Positions 43,431 to 54,634 of a stretch of 64,000 bases of DNA are shown here, piece after piece (position 1 is the first letter of the stretch; every line of letters starts with the position of its first letter). The notes beneath the pieces were generated by a model. That model did no database searches. It had not been told where the DNA came from and saw only the letters and a list, made by a program, of their open reading frames with translations. This stretch comes from Rana temporaria (taxonomy: Eukaryota; Chordata; Amphibia; Anura; Ranidae): contig NC_053490.1 in assembly GCF_905171775.1 (NCBI RefSeq), positions 514,556,695-514,620,694 of the forward strand, in the 5' to 3' direction. The position numbers and the translations under genes were made by a program.

Positions 43431-44180
43431 TAATGACAATTTGGTGTGAAAAAAAAAAATTACAACTTCAAAAAATTAACTATGCCTCTTACTAACTACA
43501 TTGGAATGTCTACTTTCCAAAAAGGGGTAATTTGGGGGATATTTGTACTTTACTGGCTTGTTAGGGTCTCAAGAAATCAGATAAGCTGTCAGTACATCAG
43601 GTGTGATCAAATTGATACATTTTCAGTAATTGGCACCAAAGCTTGTAGACTCTATAACTTTCACCCAGACTAAATAATATCCAAAATGTTCTATTTATTT
43701 TTTACAAAAGATATGTAGCAGTATACATTTTTGGCCTAATTTATGAAGAAAAATGTATTTTTCGCAAAATGTTATAATAGAAATTAAGAAAAATTCATTT
43801 TTTTTACAAAATTTACGTTCTTTTTTCATTTATAGCGAAAAAAATAAAAACCGCAGAGGTGATCAAATACCACCAAAAGAAAGCTCTATTTGTGGGAAAA
43901 AAGGGACAAAAATTTCATATGGATACAGTGTTGCATGACTGAGTTATTGTCATTCAAAATATGAGAGCAACGAAAGCTGAAAATTGGTCTGGTTATTAAG
44001 GGTGTTTAAGTGCCCAGTTGTCAAGTGGTTAAAGGAATCTGCTTAGAAAATAAAAAACAAACCTTTACAACCCCTTTAAATTATCTCCACCCAAAATTCC
44101 TTTTCTGATCCCACCCTAGCACACCAGATAAAAAAAAAAACAAAATGTAATTCTAGTTCCAAAGTTGGTGTTATTGTTAC

Positions 44181-44295
44181 CTGCAATTCCTGTGGGAAAG
44201 GCAACCATGCGTTCCAGAGGTGCAATCCATTTACTGGGAAGCACGGTGACAGGTTCAGCGTAATACTTCCATATAAGACAAATCATCACAGCAGC
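44181..44295 (-). CDS. get1: GET1 penultimate exon, 115 nt
   Basis: The exon sits between a polypyrimidine-tract acceptor (CTTTTTCCCCCCCAG, AG at 44296-44297) and a GCAG|GTAACA donor (GT at 44179-44180). It encodes 38 residues plus the first base of a split Gly codon: AAVMICLIWKYY (second transmembrane segment) then PSKWIAPLERMVAFPTGIA, which matches vertebrate GET1/WRB at the segment before GVGITCW. Phase agrees exactly with the last exon at 33645. The membrane segment belongs to the groove through which the GET1-GET2 complex inserts tail-anchored proteins. The intron to the last exon is 10,535 bp and nearly all repeat. Confidence 0.95.
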
Positions 44296-44599
44296 CTGGG
44301 GGGGAAAAAGGACACAGGTCACCATGTTATAGAAACAAAACATGATTTACTTTATAGGAACACAAGTTTAAGTAGGCCAATCCCAAGCAGGGTTCCATGG
44401 AACCCCAAGGTTCCTCCAGAGATTGCTAGGAGTTCCTTTGAGCTGTGGCCGATTGACCTTCCATTTGATGGTGTGTGCTTAGTTCCATGGCCAACGCCAC
44501 TTGGCAGAGTTAGCTGCACGGCATCAATGGTCTTTTTAGCTCTTTCTAATGGTGCCATTTTGAACACCAATGTAAGTCAGCATGATTTCTTACTGGCCA

Positions 44600-45272
44600 C
44601 AGGGCCGTCATTAAGGCAAGGCAAAAGGGGAAGCTGCCCTGGGCCCTGTCATTGTTGTGGGAGCCCAAAGCAGCTGCCTCATACTTGCCAACTATCCCAG
44701 TTTAAATTCACTGGTCCCTTAAAGTTTTAATCCTATGCTGTGTCCTGATATCTCAGTGTGAAGTGCTACTACTAATGCTGCCCAGCTCTGCCGTATTGTT
44801 GTGTACATATGACTCGCCTGCAGACCCTGTGTTTACATGTAAATAACTGCCATTCACATGTAAATAACGGGAGCATTCATATGTAAATAGCTGAGGTTGG
44901 TGGCATTCATATGTAAATATAGGCAGCATTCATATGTACATCATGCCTCTCTGCAGTGAAGAAATAATGTGCTATAACCTCTAGCAACCAATCAGTGAGC
45001 AGTATTACTGTACAGTAATCTCTAGCAAGTAATCAACAAGAAGAAATCATGTGCTGTTACCTCTAGCAAGTAATCAGTGAGCCATAATGTGTGCTGTAAC
45101 CTCTAGCAACCAGTCAGTAAGTGGTAATGACATGCTGTAACCTCTGGCAACCAATCGCAATCACTGCCTGATCTAATTCAGTAAACTGATTTTAAGTCTA
45201 GCTGATATTTATTGTATGTCTCAGGCAAGAAAAATTTTGCCCAGGGTCCAATCAACATTAAAGATGGCCCTG
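44600..45272. mobile_element. Non-autonomous hAT element (TSD ACTGGCCA)
   Basis: CAGGGCCGTCATTAAGGC and AACATTAAAGATGGCCCTG termini with a perfect 8-bp duplication ACTGGCCA (44592-44599, 45273-45280), which is itself part of the minisatellite unit. The interior contains repeated CATTCATATGTAAATA and TAACCTCTAGCAACCAATCA stretches. Confidence 0.93.
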
Positions 45273-46030
45273 ACTGGCCACCAATAGAAGGACAGCATGT
45301 TTTCTTACTGGCCACCAATGTAAGGACAGCATGTTTTCTTACTGGCCACCAATGTGAGGACAGCGTGTTTTCTTACTGGCCACCAATGTGAGGACAGCGT
45401 GTTTTCTTACTGGCTACCAATGTAAGGACAGCGTGTTTTCTTACTGGCCACCAATGCAAGGACAGCGTGTTTTCTTACTGGCCACCAATGTAAGGACAGC
45501 GTGTTTTCTTACTGGCCACCAATGTAAGGACAGCGTGTTTTCTTACTGGCCACCAATGTAAGGACAGCGTGTTTTCTTACTGGCCACCAATGTAAGGACA
45601 GCGTGTTTTCTTACTGGCCACCAATGTAAGGACAGTATGTTTTCTTACTGGCCACCAATGTAAGGACAGCGTGTTTTCTTACTGGCCACCAATGTAAGGA
45701 CAGCGTGTTTTCTTACTGGCCACCAATGTAAGGACAGGTTGTTTTCTTACTGGATACCAATGTAAGGACAGAATATTTTCCTACTGGCCACCAATAGAAG
45801 GACAGCGTGTTTTCTTACTAGCCACCAATGTAAGGACAGCGTGTTTTCTTACTGGCCACCAATGTAAGGACAGCGTGTTTTCTTACTGGCCACCAATGTA
45901 AGGACTGCGTGTTTCTTGCTGGCCACCAATTTAAGGACAGCTTGTTTTCTTACTGGCCACCAATGTAAGGACAGCTTGTTTTCTTACTGGCCACCAATGT
46001 AAGGACAGCATGTTTTCCTACTGGCCCTTG
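45273..46030. repeat. Minisatellite, 34-bp unit, about 22 copies
   Basis: The unit AAGGACAGCGTGTTTTCTTA + CTGGCCACCAATGT is very regular between 45330 and 45720 and more diverged at both edges. The first unit is to the left of the nested hAT at 44575. Confidence 0.97.
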
Positions 46031-46300
46031 GGGCATTATTCCCCCCACTGACACCAAAGATAGGACATTGTTTACTCCCACTGAACGCAAGGACAATTTC
46101 TTGGTCCTTTGTTTAAAAAGTTGCGAGACCCCTGGTGTATATATATTGGAATTTTTATTTATCAAATGGCGGCGATCAGCAACTTATAATGGGACCGCGA
46201 TGGTGCAGCGAACAATCTGACACTTGGGGGAAATTACTAACTGCCACTGATATCACCAGTGACACTTCTACAGTGATCAGTGCTAATAATATATCCTGTC

Positions 46301-46635
46301 ACTAGTTGTGCAAGTGATCGTTGCCGATCCGTGATCCGAACGGGTCACCCTGTTCGGATCGGCACACCACGCGATCCGCAGAGCGCTCCGCAGCCTCGGC
46401 CATAAGAAAGTCCCCGGCTTCGGCCTAGCTCCGGAGCGGCGTCCATCTTGGTACACCTAGCGGCGGCTGTCTCGTCAGGAAGTGACGTTTCGTTGCCCCT
46501 ATCTTGCTCCACCCCACACTCCTACACAGTAATGATAGCGAGAAGGGGGCAAGCGGACATCTTGTTACACCCAACGGAGTTTTCGATTTCACAGTTATTT
46601 TCAACACAAAACGGAGCTTATGTGCTTAAATACAG
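46301..46635. mobile_element. Fragment related to the hAT element at 60128
   Basis: GATCCGTGATCCGAAC, GCCTCGGCC...CGGCTTCGGCCTAGCT and CAACACAAAACGGAGCTTAT are shared with 60128-61259. It stops at AAATACAGTA, where family G sequence (CCGTATTTTCCAGGGTATAA) begins at 46638. Confidence 0.7.
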
Positions 46636-46689
46636 TACCGTATTTTCCAGGGTATAAGCCCGACAAGTTCCGGAAAAGCATTCTTTGGA

Positions 46690-46900
46690 CCAGTGGTTCT
46701 CAACCTGGGGGTCGGGACCCCCTTGGGGGTCAAATGATGATTTTCCAGGGGTCACCAAATCCTGGGCTGTTCCTGAAGCCCGCACCTCTCTCCCAGCCTT
46801 TTTGGGGTCACAAAGCAGGGCTGTCCCTGGAGCCCATGGCCACCCACTCAGCCTCTTTGCAGCCGCCCATTCAGTTCACAGCATGGCTGGGGGGCAGAGA
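46690..46900. mobile_element. hAT (Charlie-type) left terminus fragment
   Basis: Begins CAGTGGTTCTCAACCTGGGG followed by GTCGGGACCCCC, a hAT terminus widespread in vertebrates; no right end was identified. Confidence 0.65.
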
Positions 46901-47059
46901 CTAGAGGTCAGATGACTGGTGAGAAATGTGAAGTGGGAGGGGCTGGAGGAGACCCTATCTCCATGTAACTGTAGAGGTGTCACTGCTACAAGACACCACA
47001 AAGTCAGAGACACAGTGAAGCCGGAGACACAGTGAGTAACATTACCTGTGATTATAGTT

Positions 47060-48384
47060 CCCATTAAAAGTCCCCACTACAGTTCTCAGATCAGCAGATG
47101 ACCTTGATCAAGAGCAACTAAGTTGGCTGATCAGAACTCAAGTCCCCAGCACTGCCACTGATCACAACCACCGCCCCCCACCCAAGGAGTAAGAGAAGGA
47201 ATACAAATAGAGAATACACGGAAGGGTGAAGAAAAGAGGTGGATGAACAAAGAAAAAGGAAGAGAAAGATGACCAATGTTATGTATGTAAAAAATGATAT
47301 ACAGTATGTAGTCCTGTTTCACTTTCCTTATATCATATTTGATTTCTGATGAAAACTCTTTTGTATGTTATTATTGCTAGAGCTGTGTCATTACTGGTGG
47401 TCCTAAATATTCCCATGAGAAAGCCAATGCTGGCGAAACATGTTGGGATATAACATCTACTTTTGACCATCTATACCCCTGCGTTAACTGCATATGCTAT
47501 GTTAATCAATTTTATTTGAACCTCCTCTCTCTCTTTTTTATGTATTAATAAAGATTCATAAATGTTATAATATATGTAGAGTTCATATTTCAAGCACCGG
47601 TAAAATCCCATCCAGAATCCCACAGTCTCTCCTCTGGCCTCGCACCGACCTCCTCTTCCAGAAAACCATTGCATCACACTCACCGACCTTCTCCTGCCCG
47701 AGTCCATGATGGAGAACTTTAACTGGACATGCGTTCCAATAGCCTCTCCAACCCCTCTGTTACAGGACACCTCCTTCATGACCGTGTAAGGATCAGGCTC
47801 CCGCCCAGCTCTCCCGGGCTCCTCTGCTGGGCCTCATACCCCTCACCCCAGCACTCCATTCTCCATGTCTCCCAGCCGACAACTCCCCTAAAGTGGACTG
47901 GACCTGAGCTTAAGTAGGAGGGCTGCACCCTACCAATTCCAAGTGGGGATTGGTCAGGGCTCCTCACTTGAGCTCCCTGTCACTCCAGTTCTGTGCCCTG
48001 TACCTCTTCCAGAACATTCTCCCTGGAAGCAGGGGAGGCGCCCAATAACTAAAGCACAGGTGGTCACACCCACTGCTACAATAACCACTCCCTGCCCCCA
48101 AATCAAAACAAGCAGGCCTAGCCTGAAGCATAGGCCTGTCTAAATTTACCTGCGCTGGCAGCTTACCTCACAAAAATCCTACTCTAGCACCTACCTATGG
48201 TAGAGGGTGCTACATTTATTATAGCAAAAAGTTAAAAATATATATATTTTTTTTAAATTGTCAGTCTTTTTTTGTTTACAGCGCAAAAAGTAAAAAACGC
48301 AGAGGTGATCAAATACCACCAAAATAAAGCTTTATTTGTGGGGAAAAAAGGCCATCAATTTTATTTGGGTACAATGTCCCACAG
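47060..48384. other. No gene supported; piggyBac-3'-like patch at 48225-48384
   Basis: AACGCAGAGGTGATCAAATA at 48296 matches the piggyBac 3' region at 43853. GGCGAAACATGTTGGGATAT at 47433 resembles a dispersed repeat. The other frames show no recognised family. Confidence 0.5.
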
Positions 48385-48388
48385 TTAA

Positions 48389-49362
48389 AGGGGTTGTAAA
48401 GGTAAATGTTTTTTCACCTTAATGCATCCTATGCATTAAAGCGGGGGTTCACCCCAAAATCAACTTTCTGTCACTAGATCCAGCATACTGCTGACATTTG
48501 CAGTATGCTGGATTTTTTTTTTTTGTACTTATCATTTTAGCGGTCTTTCTTCTCCGGCACCGAGCGGCGTATCCTTCCGGGTATAGGCGTTCCTAAATCA
48601 AGCGCAGTTGATTGATGAGCTTGGATAGCGCGTCACGCCTTCCGAAAATAGCCGACGTGACTCTCGGCAATTTACGGCGCCTGCGCAGTCAGCTCTACAC
48701 GGCAGGCGCAGGCGCCGTAAGCAGCCGAGAGTCACGTCGGCTATTTTCGGATGGCGTGACGCGCTATCCAAGCCCATCAGTCAACTGCGCTTGATTTAGG
48801 AACGCCTACTCCCCGCAGGATTCCCCGCTCGGTGCCGGAGAAGAAAGACTGCTAAAACGAGAAGTAGCAAAAAAAAATCCAGCATACTGCAGATGTCAGC
48901 AGTATGCTGGATCTAGTGACAGAAAGTTGATTTTTGGGTGAACCTCCGCTTTAAGGTGAAAAAACATCCGACGGTACCGCCCCGCCCCCCCTCGAACCCC
49001 CGTTTTACTTACCTGACCCCCTCGAAAGTCCTGCGCGCGTCCATGTGATCCTCTTCAGTTCCCAGCCTGGCCGTTGATTGGCTAGGCTGGACGGATTGAT
49101 AGCAGCGCAGCCATTGGCTGGCGCTGCTGTCAATCACAGCGGATGACGTGGCACGCCGGGGGGTGCGGCCGAGTGATACAGTCGGCGGCTATGCCCACCG
49201 CTGCATCACGGGAGCACGCTCGCAAAAGCTTTCCACCATGCGAGCTCGCTCGCATGAAGGTGGAAAGCTTTTGCGAGGAGGAGCCGAGACAGCTGCCGAG
49301 GGACCCCAGAAGACCAGGTTCGGGGACACTCGAGCTGCACAAAAATTGCCTTTAGTGTTCCT
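48389..49362. mobile_element. Family E MITE, copy E6, hosting C3 (TSD TTAA)
   Basis: TTAA at 48385-48388 and 49363-49366; ends AGGGGTTGTAAAGG and CCTTTAGTGTTCCT. Element C3 splits it near the left end. An outward-type TTACTTACCTGACC is seen at 49008. The palindromes CGAGCTCGCTCGCATG and AAAGCTTTCCACC/GGTGGAAAGCTTT are at 49223-49271. Confidence 0.8.
48440..48950. mobile_element. Family C foldback MITE, copy C3 (TSD TTAA)
   Basis: 511 bp, TTAA at 48436-48439 and 48951-48954, AGCGGGGGTTCACCCC to GGGTGAACCTCCGCT. Arms pair over nearly the full length (GTCACTAGATCCAGCATACT and complement; GGCGCCTGCGCAG inner part). The splice-donor-like motifs of C1 and C2 are degenerate here. Confidence 0.93.
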
Positions 49363-49366
49363 TTAA

Positions 49367-50285
49367 GGTAACGCAGTGCCGTATCGCCCAAAATGAGCTG
49401 GTCATGAATGGGGGGGGGGGGGGGGGTAAATCTTCTGCATGTGAACTGGTTAAACTGGTTGGGCAAAAACAAATACAAAATTAAGAACGCATTTACTGAT
49501 TCATGAATAAAAAGCTGCATACACTTGTGTCCTTTATATCCGCCTGGAGTTCTTACTACCATAGAAAAAGGCTGCACATGAAAGTTACATAACCAGCAAA
49601 CATTTCAGCTTCGGGACAGGTAGGGGCACATTTATTTAGGATTATTATTAGCAGCTTTTTGTGTAATGTAACTTTTTGTGTGTGTGTGTTTAGGGCTTAC
49701 TTGTCCTATCCATGGAAAGGGGTGTAGGGCGCAGAAAACAGGTGTGTGCGCTTCCCCCCCCGGGAATGTACGGAGATGAAGCCTCAGCTTGTGATGGACA
49801 CAAGCCACCAATAACGAGGGAGCTAGTAGCAGAATTATTATTTGAAATGCTGTTTTGTAAGTCAGATCTTGCCAAGGGCAAAAAAAAAAAAAACAACATT
49901 TCACCCGCCCCAATGCCTTTTATGCTTGAATTCTTTAACATTAGGGAGGGGCAGCTGGCCTGGGCATGAGCTGTGTGCAGCGGAGGGGAATCCACGGCTA
50001 GACGCATTTTCCCAAACTGTGCTCTAGGTGTGGCAGACTGCAGGGAACCCGGACAGAAATCACACACAGCTATACTGAAATGTGTCCCTTATCACCTCCA
50101 GGGAGCTCATATATACAGTATATACATAGCAAACACACACCCTGATAAGAGCATGTCAAATGTTTACGTATCTCGCTGGAAGAGGTAAAACAAGATGAAA
50201 ATTCACTTTGCAAAGATAGAAGTCATCATACGCAAGGAAAAAAAAATCCTTGCACATGGCTGGATGATTGAAGTCAACACAACTT
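49367..50285. other. No gene supported
   Basis: A G run at 49410-49427. The frames show no recognised protein family. Confidence 0.5.
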
Positions 50286-50288
50286 ATT

Positions 50289-50975
50289 GGGCCAGATTCA
50301 GAAAGCGTTATGCCGGCGTATCAGTGATACGCCGGCATAACTCACACTTTGCGCCGGCTTATCTGTTTTTCTGTATGCAGAAAACAAGATAAGCCGGTTT
50401 GCAGCAAAGATCTGACAGGCGTAATTGTATTACACCGTCGGATCTTAACTGCAATTTTAAAATGGCCGCTGGGGGGCGTTCTCGCTGATTTACGCAGAGA
50501 ATATGTAAATCAGCGAGATACGCCAATTCACGAACGTACGCGGGCCCGACGCAGTCACTTTACGTAAGGGTTTTCCCGGCGTAAAGATAAAGCTGCCCAA
50601 AGCAGGCGCATTCCTATGTTAAGTATGGACGTCGTGACCGTGGGAAATTCGAAAATGTTTACGTCGTTTGCGTAACTCGTCCGTGAATGGGGATTTACGT
50701 TGATTACGTTCACGTCGAAAACACCGTCATAATTCGGAGCATGCGCACTGGGATTTTTCTAAGGCCGGCGCATGCGCAGTATGTTCGGCGCATGGACGCG
50801 CCTAATTTAAAATAGGGGACGCCCCCTACCCGCCTATTTTGAATTAGGCCGCCCAATTTACGCTACGCCGCCGCAACTTAACACGCAAGTGCTTTGTGAA
50901 TACAGCACTTGCGTGTTAAGTTGGGGCGGCTTAACGTAAATAAGAAAAGTTACGCCGCCACAACTTACAGTTGAG
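50289..50975. mobile_element. Family A MITE, copy A6, right terminus missing
   Basis: Starts GGGCCAGATTCAGAAAG after ATT (50286-50288). It contains GATCTGACAGGCGTAATT/TACACCGTCGGATC and the AAGTGCTTTGTGAATACAGCACTT hairpin in order. Similarity stops near GCCGCCACAACTTACAG (about 50950-50970), without the closing GAATCTGGCCC. Confidence 0.8.
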
Positions 50976-51003
50976 ACGTCGTCCTATCTTCTTACATTGA
51001 CTT

Positions 51004-51998
51004 TAACCACTTCAGGAAGGATTTGCCCCCTTAATGACCAGGCCGTTTTTGCGATAGGGCACTGCCTCGCTTTTAAAAACGGAGCTACACCCTAAAGTGG
51101 AACTCCTGCTGATCGGAACCCTCCCGCCCTCCGGTGTCACATTCGACACCTTTCAGGGGGGAGGGGGGTACAGATACCTGTCTAAAGACAGGTATTTTCA
51201 CCCACTTCCGGCCACAAAAGTCTGCGGGCAGGACATCACCCCCCCCCCCCCCCCGTTGTGTTCTGGGAACACTCGACCAATCAGCAGGCGCAGCGCGACT
51301 CTCGCATGCGCCGTAGGGAACCGGGCAGTGAAGCCGTAGTGCTTCACTTCCTGGTTCCGTCACCGAGGATGGCGGGGGGCAGCAGGGTGACGAGCAATCG
51401 CTCTGCTGCGGACGGCGCTGGACTCCAGGACAGGTAAGTGTGCCTATATTAAAAGTCAGCAGCTGCAGTATTTGTAGCTGCTGACTTTTAATATTTTTTT
51501 TTTCAGCGGACATCCGCTTTAACTGACCAATGTGCGGTCGTGCGACGTTGTACCCTAACAAAAAAGTCCTTTACCACCCCCCCCCCCCAAATAGTGCTTT
51601 CTTTGGTGGTATAGGATTACCTCTGCGGTTTTAATTGTTTGCGCTATAAACTATTTTTTACATCAGTTTAGGCCAGTATGTATTTCTTCTACATATTTTG
51701 GGTAAAAAATAAAAATAAAAATAAATCTCAATAAGTGTATATTGATTGGTTTGTGCAAAAGTTATCGCGTCTACAAAGTAGGGGATAGTTTTATGCCATT
51801 ATTATTATTTTTTTACTAGTAATGGTGGTGATCAACGATTTTTGCCCAGGACTGCGACATTGTGGTGGACAGATCGGACACTTTTTTTGGGATCATTGAC
51901 ATTTATACAGCGATAAGTGCTAAATCATATCCACTGATTACTGTATAAATGTCACTGGCAGGGAAGGGGTTAACACTAGAGGGCGATCAAGGGGTTAA
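51004..51998. mobile_element. piggyBac-derived non-autonomous repeat, left end clear, right end uncertain
   Basis: Begins TTAACCACTTCAGGAAGG, like the piggyBac copies at 38709 and 58494. Its interior at 51600-51660 matches, in reverse, the GCAGAGGTGATCAAATACCA region of the piggyBac 3' part. Element F is nested at 51096-51518. The right end may be at GGGGTTAA (51970 or 51996). Confidence 0.55.
51096..51518. mobile_element. Family E/F foldback MITE (TSD CTAA/TTAA)
   Basis: AGTGGAACTCCTGCTGATC to GCGGACATCCGCT between CTAA (51092-51095) and TTAA (51519-51522). Outward ACAGGTAAGTGTG at 51430. Inner hairpin TCAGCAGCTGCAG/CTGCTGACTTTTAATA. Confidence 0.7.
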
Positions 51999-52128
51999 AT
52001 GTGTTACCAAGGGAGTGTTTCTAAGACCCCATACACACTATTAGATTTTCTGCAGATTTTTGTCTTCAGATTCACCAACACCATGTAATGCAAGGGCCTG
52101 CCTGATTGCATACCAATTTAAACTCTTA

Positions 52129-52754
52129 GGGCCAGATTCTCAAAGGCGTTACGACGGTGCAACGCCATTTGCGCCGTCCTAAGTCCTAATCTGGCCCAGG
52201 GTATCTATGCGACTGATTCTTAGAATCAGTTACGCATAGATACCCATTAGATCTGACAGGCGTAAGGCTCTTACGCTGTCAGATCTTAAATGCAATTTGT
52301 TTTCCCGCCGATAGGTGTCGCATCGTCGTTTTCCCCGTCGTCTATGCAAATTAGCTAGTTACGCGAGATTCCCGAACGTACGCGCGGACAACGCAGTGAT
52401 TTTACGACGTTTCCGTAAGCGTAAACTTGCCCCTGCTATAATGAGGGGCAAGTTTACGTAGGTCCGTTGCATGCCATGTTAAGTATGGCGTCGGGTCAGC
52501 GTCGGCTTTTTCCGTTGTTTACGGCGTTTTCGTAAGTCGTTCGCGAATACGACTTTACGTCAATGCCGCTCACGTCGGCGTCATTGATGTTTGCCGTCGT
52601 GAGCTGGAGCATGCGCACTGGGCTATTTTTCCGCCCGGCGCATGCGCAATTCGATCGGCGCGGGGGCGCGCTTAATTTAAATACAAGCCGCCCCCTTTGA
52701 ATTACGCTAAATGGCTTACGCTACGCCGCCGCAGATTCTACAAGAATCTGGCCC
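52129..52754. mobile_element. Family A MITE, copy A7 (TSD TTA)
   Basis: 626 bp, GGGCCAGATTCTCAAAGG to AAGAATCTGGCCC, TTA at 52126-52128 and 52755-52757. Hairpins in order: GACTGATTCT/AGAATCAGT (52211-52230), AGATCTGACAGGCGTAAG / CTTACGCTGTCAGATCT (52249-52286), TAAACTTGCCCCT/AGGGGCAAGTTTA (52422-52458). The right target TTA is also the left flank of a family D fragment. Confidence 0.92.
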
Positions 52755-52757
52755 TTA

Positions 52758-52812
52758 GGCCCCTTTCACACTGGGGCGGGGTCAGTGGTAAAGCGCCGTT
52801 ATTTTTCTGGCA
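52758..52812. mobile_element. Family D MITE left-end fragment (D4)
   Basis: GGCCCCTTTCACACTGGGGC followed by about 35 bp of family sequence, then an unrelated dispersed repeat (CACATGATTGGATGATGG, also near 61887). Confidence 0.7.
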
Positions 52813-53158
52813 CATGATTGGATGATGGAAGTAAGCAGAGTTTCCCCTCATTCACTACGTTCTGGGGATAATACCCTTGCAAAGTGCAATTTTAGCATAC
52901 TTGCCAACAGTCCCAATTTACATTCATGGGAAATTGGCTTTGTCATGGTGTTCCATGATGAATCGACAGATCCGGGGGTTGCCGCGAAGAGCAGCTTTCA
53001 TTGAGGCCAAGGGGATGAAACAAGAGGGGGAGCCTGGGTTGTGGACCAGCTCCATTTCTATTGGCAACCGCTTTCATTGCCACTCAGGCTCCACCTCTTG
53101 TTGGTTCCCCTTGGCCTCCACGAGAGCTGGTCTTTGCAAAAATGGCAGTGGAGACATC

Positions 53159-53858
53159 GGGCCAGATTCTCAGCAGAGTTACGACGGTGTATCTCAGGAA
53201 ACACCGTCATATCTCTGTTTTTGGCCCCGGGTATCTATGCGAGTGATTCCTAGAATCATTTTCGCATAGATACGGCCTAGATCCGACAGGTGTAAGTCAC
53301 TTACACTGTCGGATCTTAGATGTAATTCGACGCTGGCCGCTAGGTGGCGTTTAGGTTCAGTTCTCATTTGACTATGCAAATGAGCCTGATACGCCGATTC
53401 CCGAACAAATTTGCGCCGTGTAGTCGTCGTTTACGTAAGCTCATATAGCAGGGGTAACCTTACGCCAGTCCGCCGTATGCCATGTTAAGTATGGTGTCGG
53501 GTTCGTGTCGTCTTTTTCCGTTGGTTACGTCGTTTTCCTAAGTCGTTCACGAATACGACTTTGCGTCAATGACGCTCACGTCAGCGTCATTGGCGTTTTC
53601 CGTCGTGAGCTGGAGCATGCGCACTGGGCTATTTTTCCACCCGGCGCATGCGCAGTTCGATCGGCGCGGGGGCGCGCTTAATTTGAATACAAGCCACCCC
53701 CTTTGAATTACGCGGCCATACGCCGGGCCATTTACACTACGCCGCCGCAAATTACGGAGCAAGTGCTTTGCGAATACGGCACTTGCTCAAGTAATTTGCG
53801 GTGGCGTAGTGTAAATGGCTTACGCTACGCCAACGCGGAATGTATGAGAATCTGGCCC
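53159..53858. mobile_element. Family A MITE, copy A8 (TSD ATC)
   Basis: 700 bp, GGGCCAGATTCTCAGCAG to TGAGAATCTGGCCC, ATC at 53156-53158 and 53859-53861. Hairpin AGATCCGACAGGTGTAAG / CTTACACTGTCGGATCT (53279-53316) differs from A7 by paired changes. Strong subterminal hairpin 53730-53814 (TTACACTACGCCGCCGCAAA and complement). Confidence 0.92.
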
Positions 53859-53861
53859 ATC

Positions 53862-54630
53862 ATGACCCGTGCTGACCCCGGGCCTCTAGCGGTGGCTCTG
53901 GCGATACAGCTGCATGGAGGTCTCAGAATCTGGTGGCAAGCTGTATCTTGGTGACAATAGAGCGCTGCATCTCTGGTAGCAAGTAACAAGCTGCATCTGG
54001 TGGCGTGCCAAGTGACACACTCAGGGTTCCCACTGATTCTGCATTATGGTGAGTTGAACCATTTCATTTTCTATTACAATGTAATACTAGAAATAATGCG
54101 CTTCAATCATCCTGACACCATAACAACCATGGTGCCGGGATGATTGAATCGCTAACACCAGGTGTTTGCAGTATCTCTTTCTGCTGATTGTTAAACTTTC
54201 TGGAATACACATATTGCTCTTGTGGTGTAGGATCTGGGCCTGCTGTCCCTCCATCCCTCTTTCTTTCCTTCCTTCTCTCTCTCTATCTCTCTCCCGCCAT
54301 CCCTCTCTTTCTTCTCCCTCCATTCCGCTTTCATCTCAGACTCCAACCACACCCCATTTAAGCCACACCCAATATTTAGTTTAAACCATGCCCATTTTTT
54401 CCATTGGCTGAGAGTGCTGAACGGGAGTCGGTCGGCTGTTGGTTTTCCAGCATGCATGTCCGACAGAGCGACATACACAGGGGCCAAATGTAATCCGTTT
54501 TTTATTTCTTTTTTGAACCAACCCTTGTCTTCTGACATTCAGCCCCTGTGTACGGGGCTGAACTCATAAAAATCATTAATACTTTGTCCAAGTCTAAAGC
54601 TGCTATATAACTCAGATGGGCCATCTGACT
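53862..54630. other. No gene supported; pyrimidine-rich tract
   Basis: CT-rich run 54238-54330 (TTTCTTTCCTTCCTTCTCTC). No recognised protein family. Confidence 0.5.
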
Positions 54631-54634
54631 CTGA

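Larger units (their letters stand above)
38709..44028 (+). mobile_element. Full-length piggyBac-family transposon, 5.3 kb (TSD TTAA)
   Basis: TTAA at 38705-38708 and 44029-44032 flanks termini CCACTTGGTGCCC and GTTGTCAAGTGG. The left part (38709-39610) is shared with the non-autonomous copy at 58494. A decayed transposase gene lies at 39751-41560 and about 2.5 kb of repeat-rich sequence follows. It sits in the last GET1 intron, 150 bp below exon 44181-44295, in antisense orientation to GET1. Confidence 0.93.
44388..46134. mobile_element. hAT-like repeat with internal minisatellite, hosting a second hAT
   Basis: Starts CAGGGTTCCATGGAACCCC and ends GTTGCGAGACCCCTG. The flanking 8 bases do not match, so it may be two fragments and not one element. 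The interior is the 34-bp minisatellite, split by the hAT at 44600-45272. Confidence 0.55.

Noticed and set aside
45273..46030. Regular 34-bp repeats resembling a CRISPR array
   Set aside because: There are no unique spacers, the units are contiguous, and the genome is vertebrate; this is a minisatellite.
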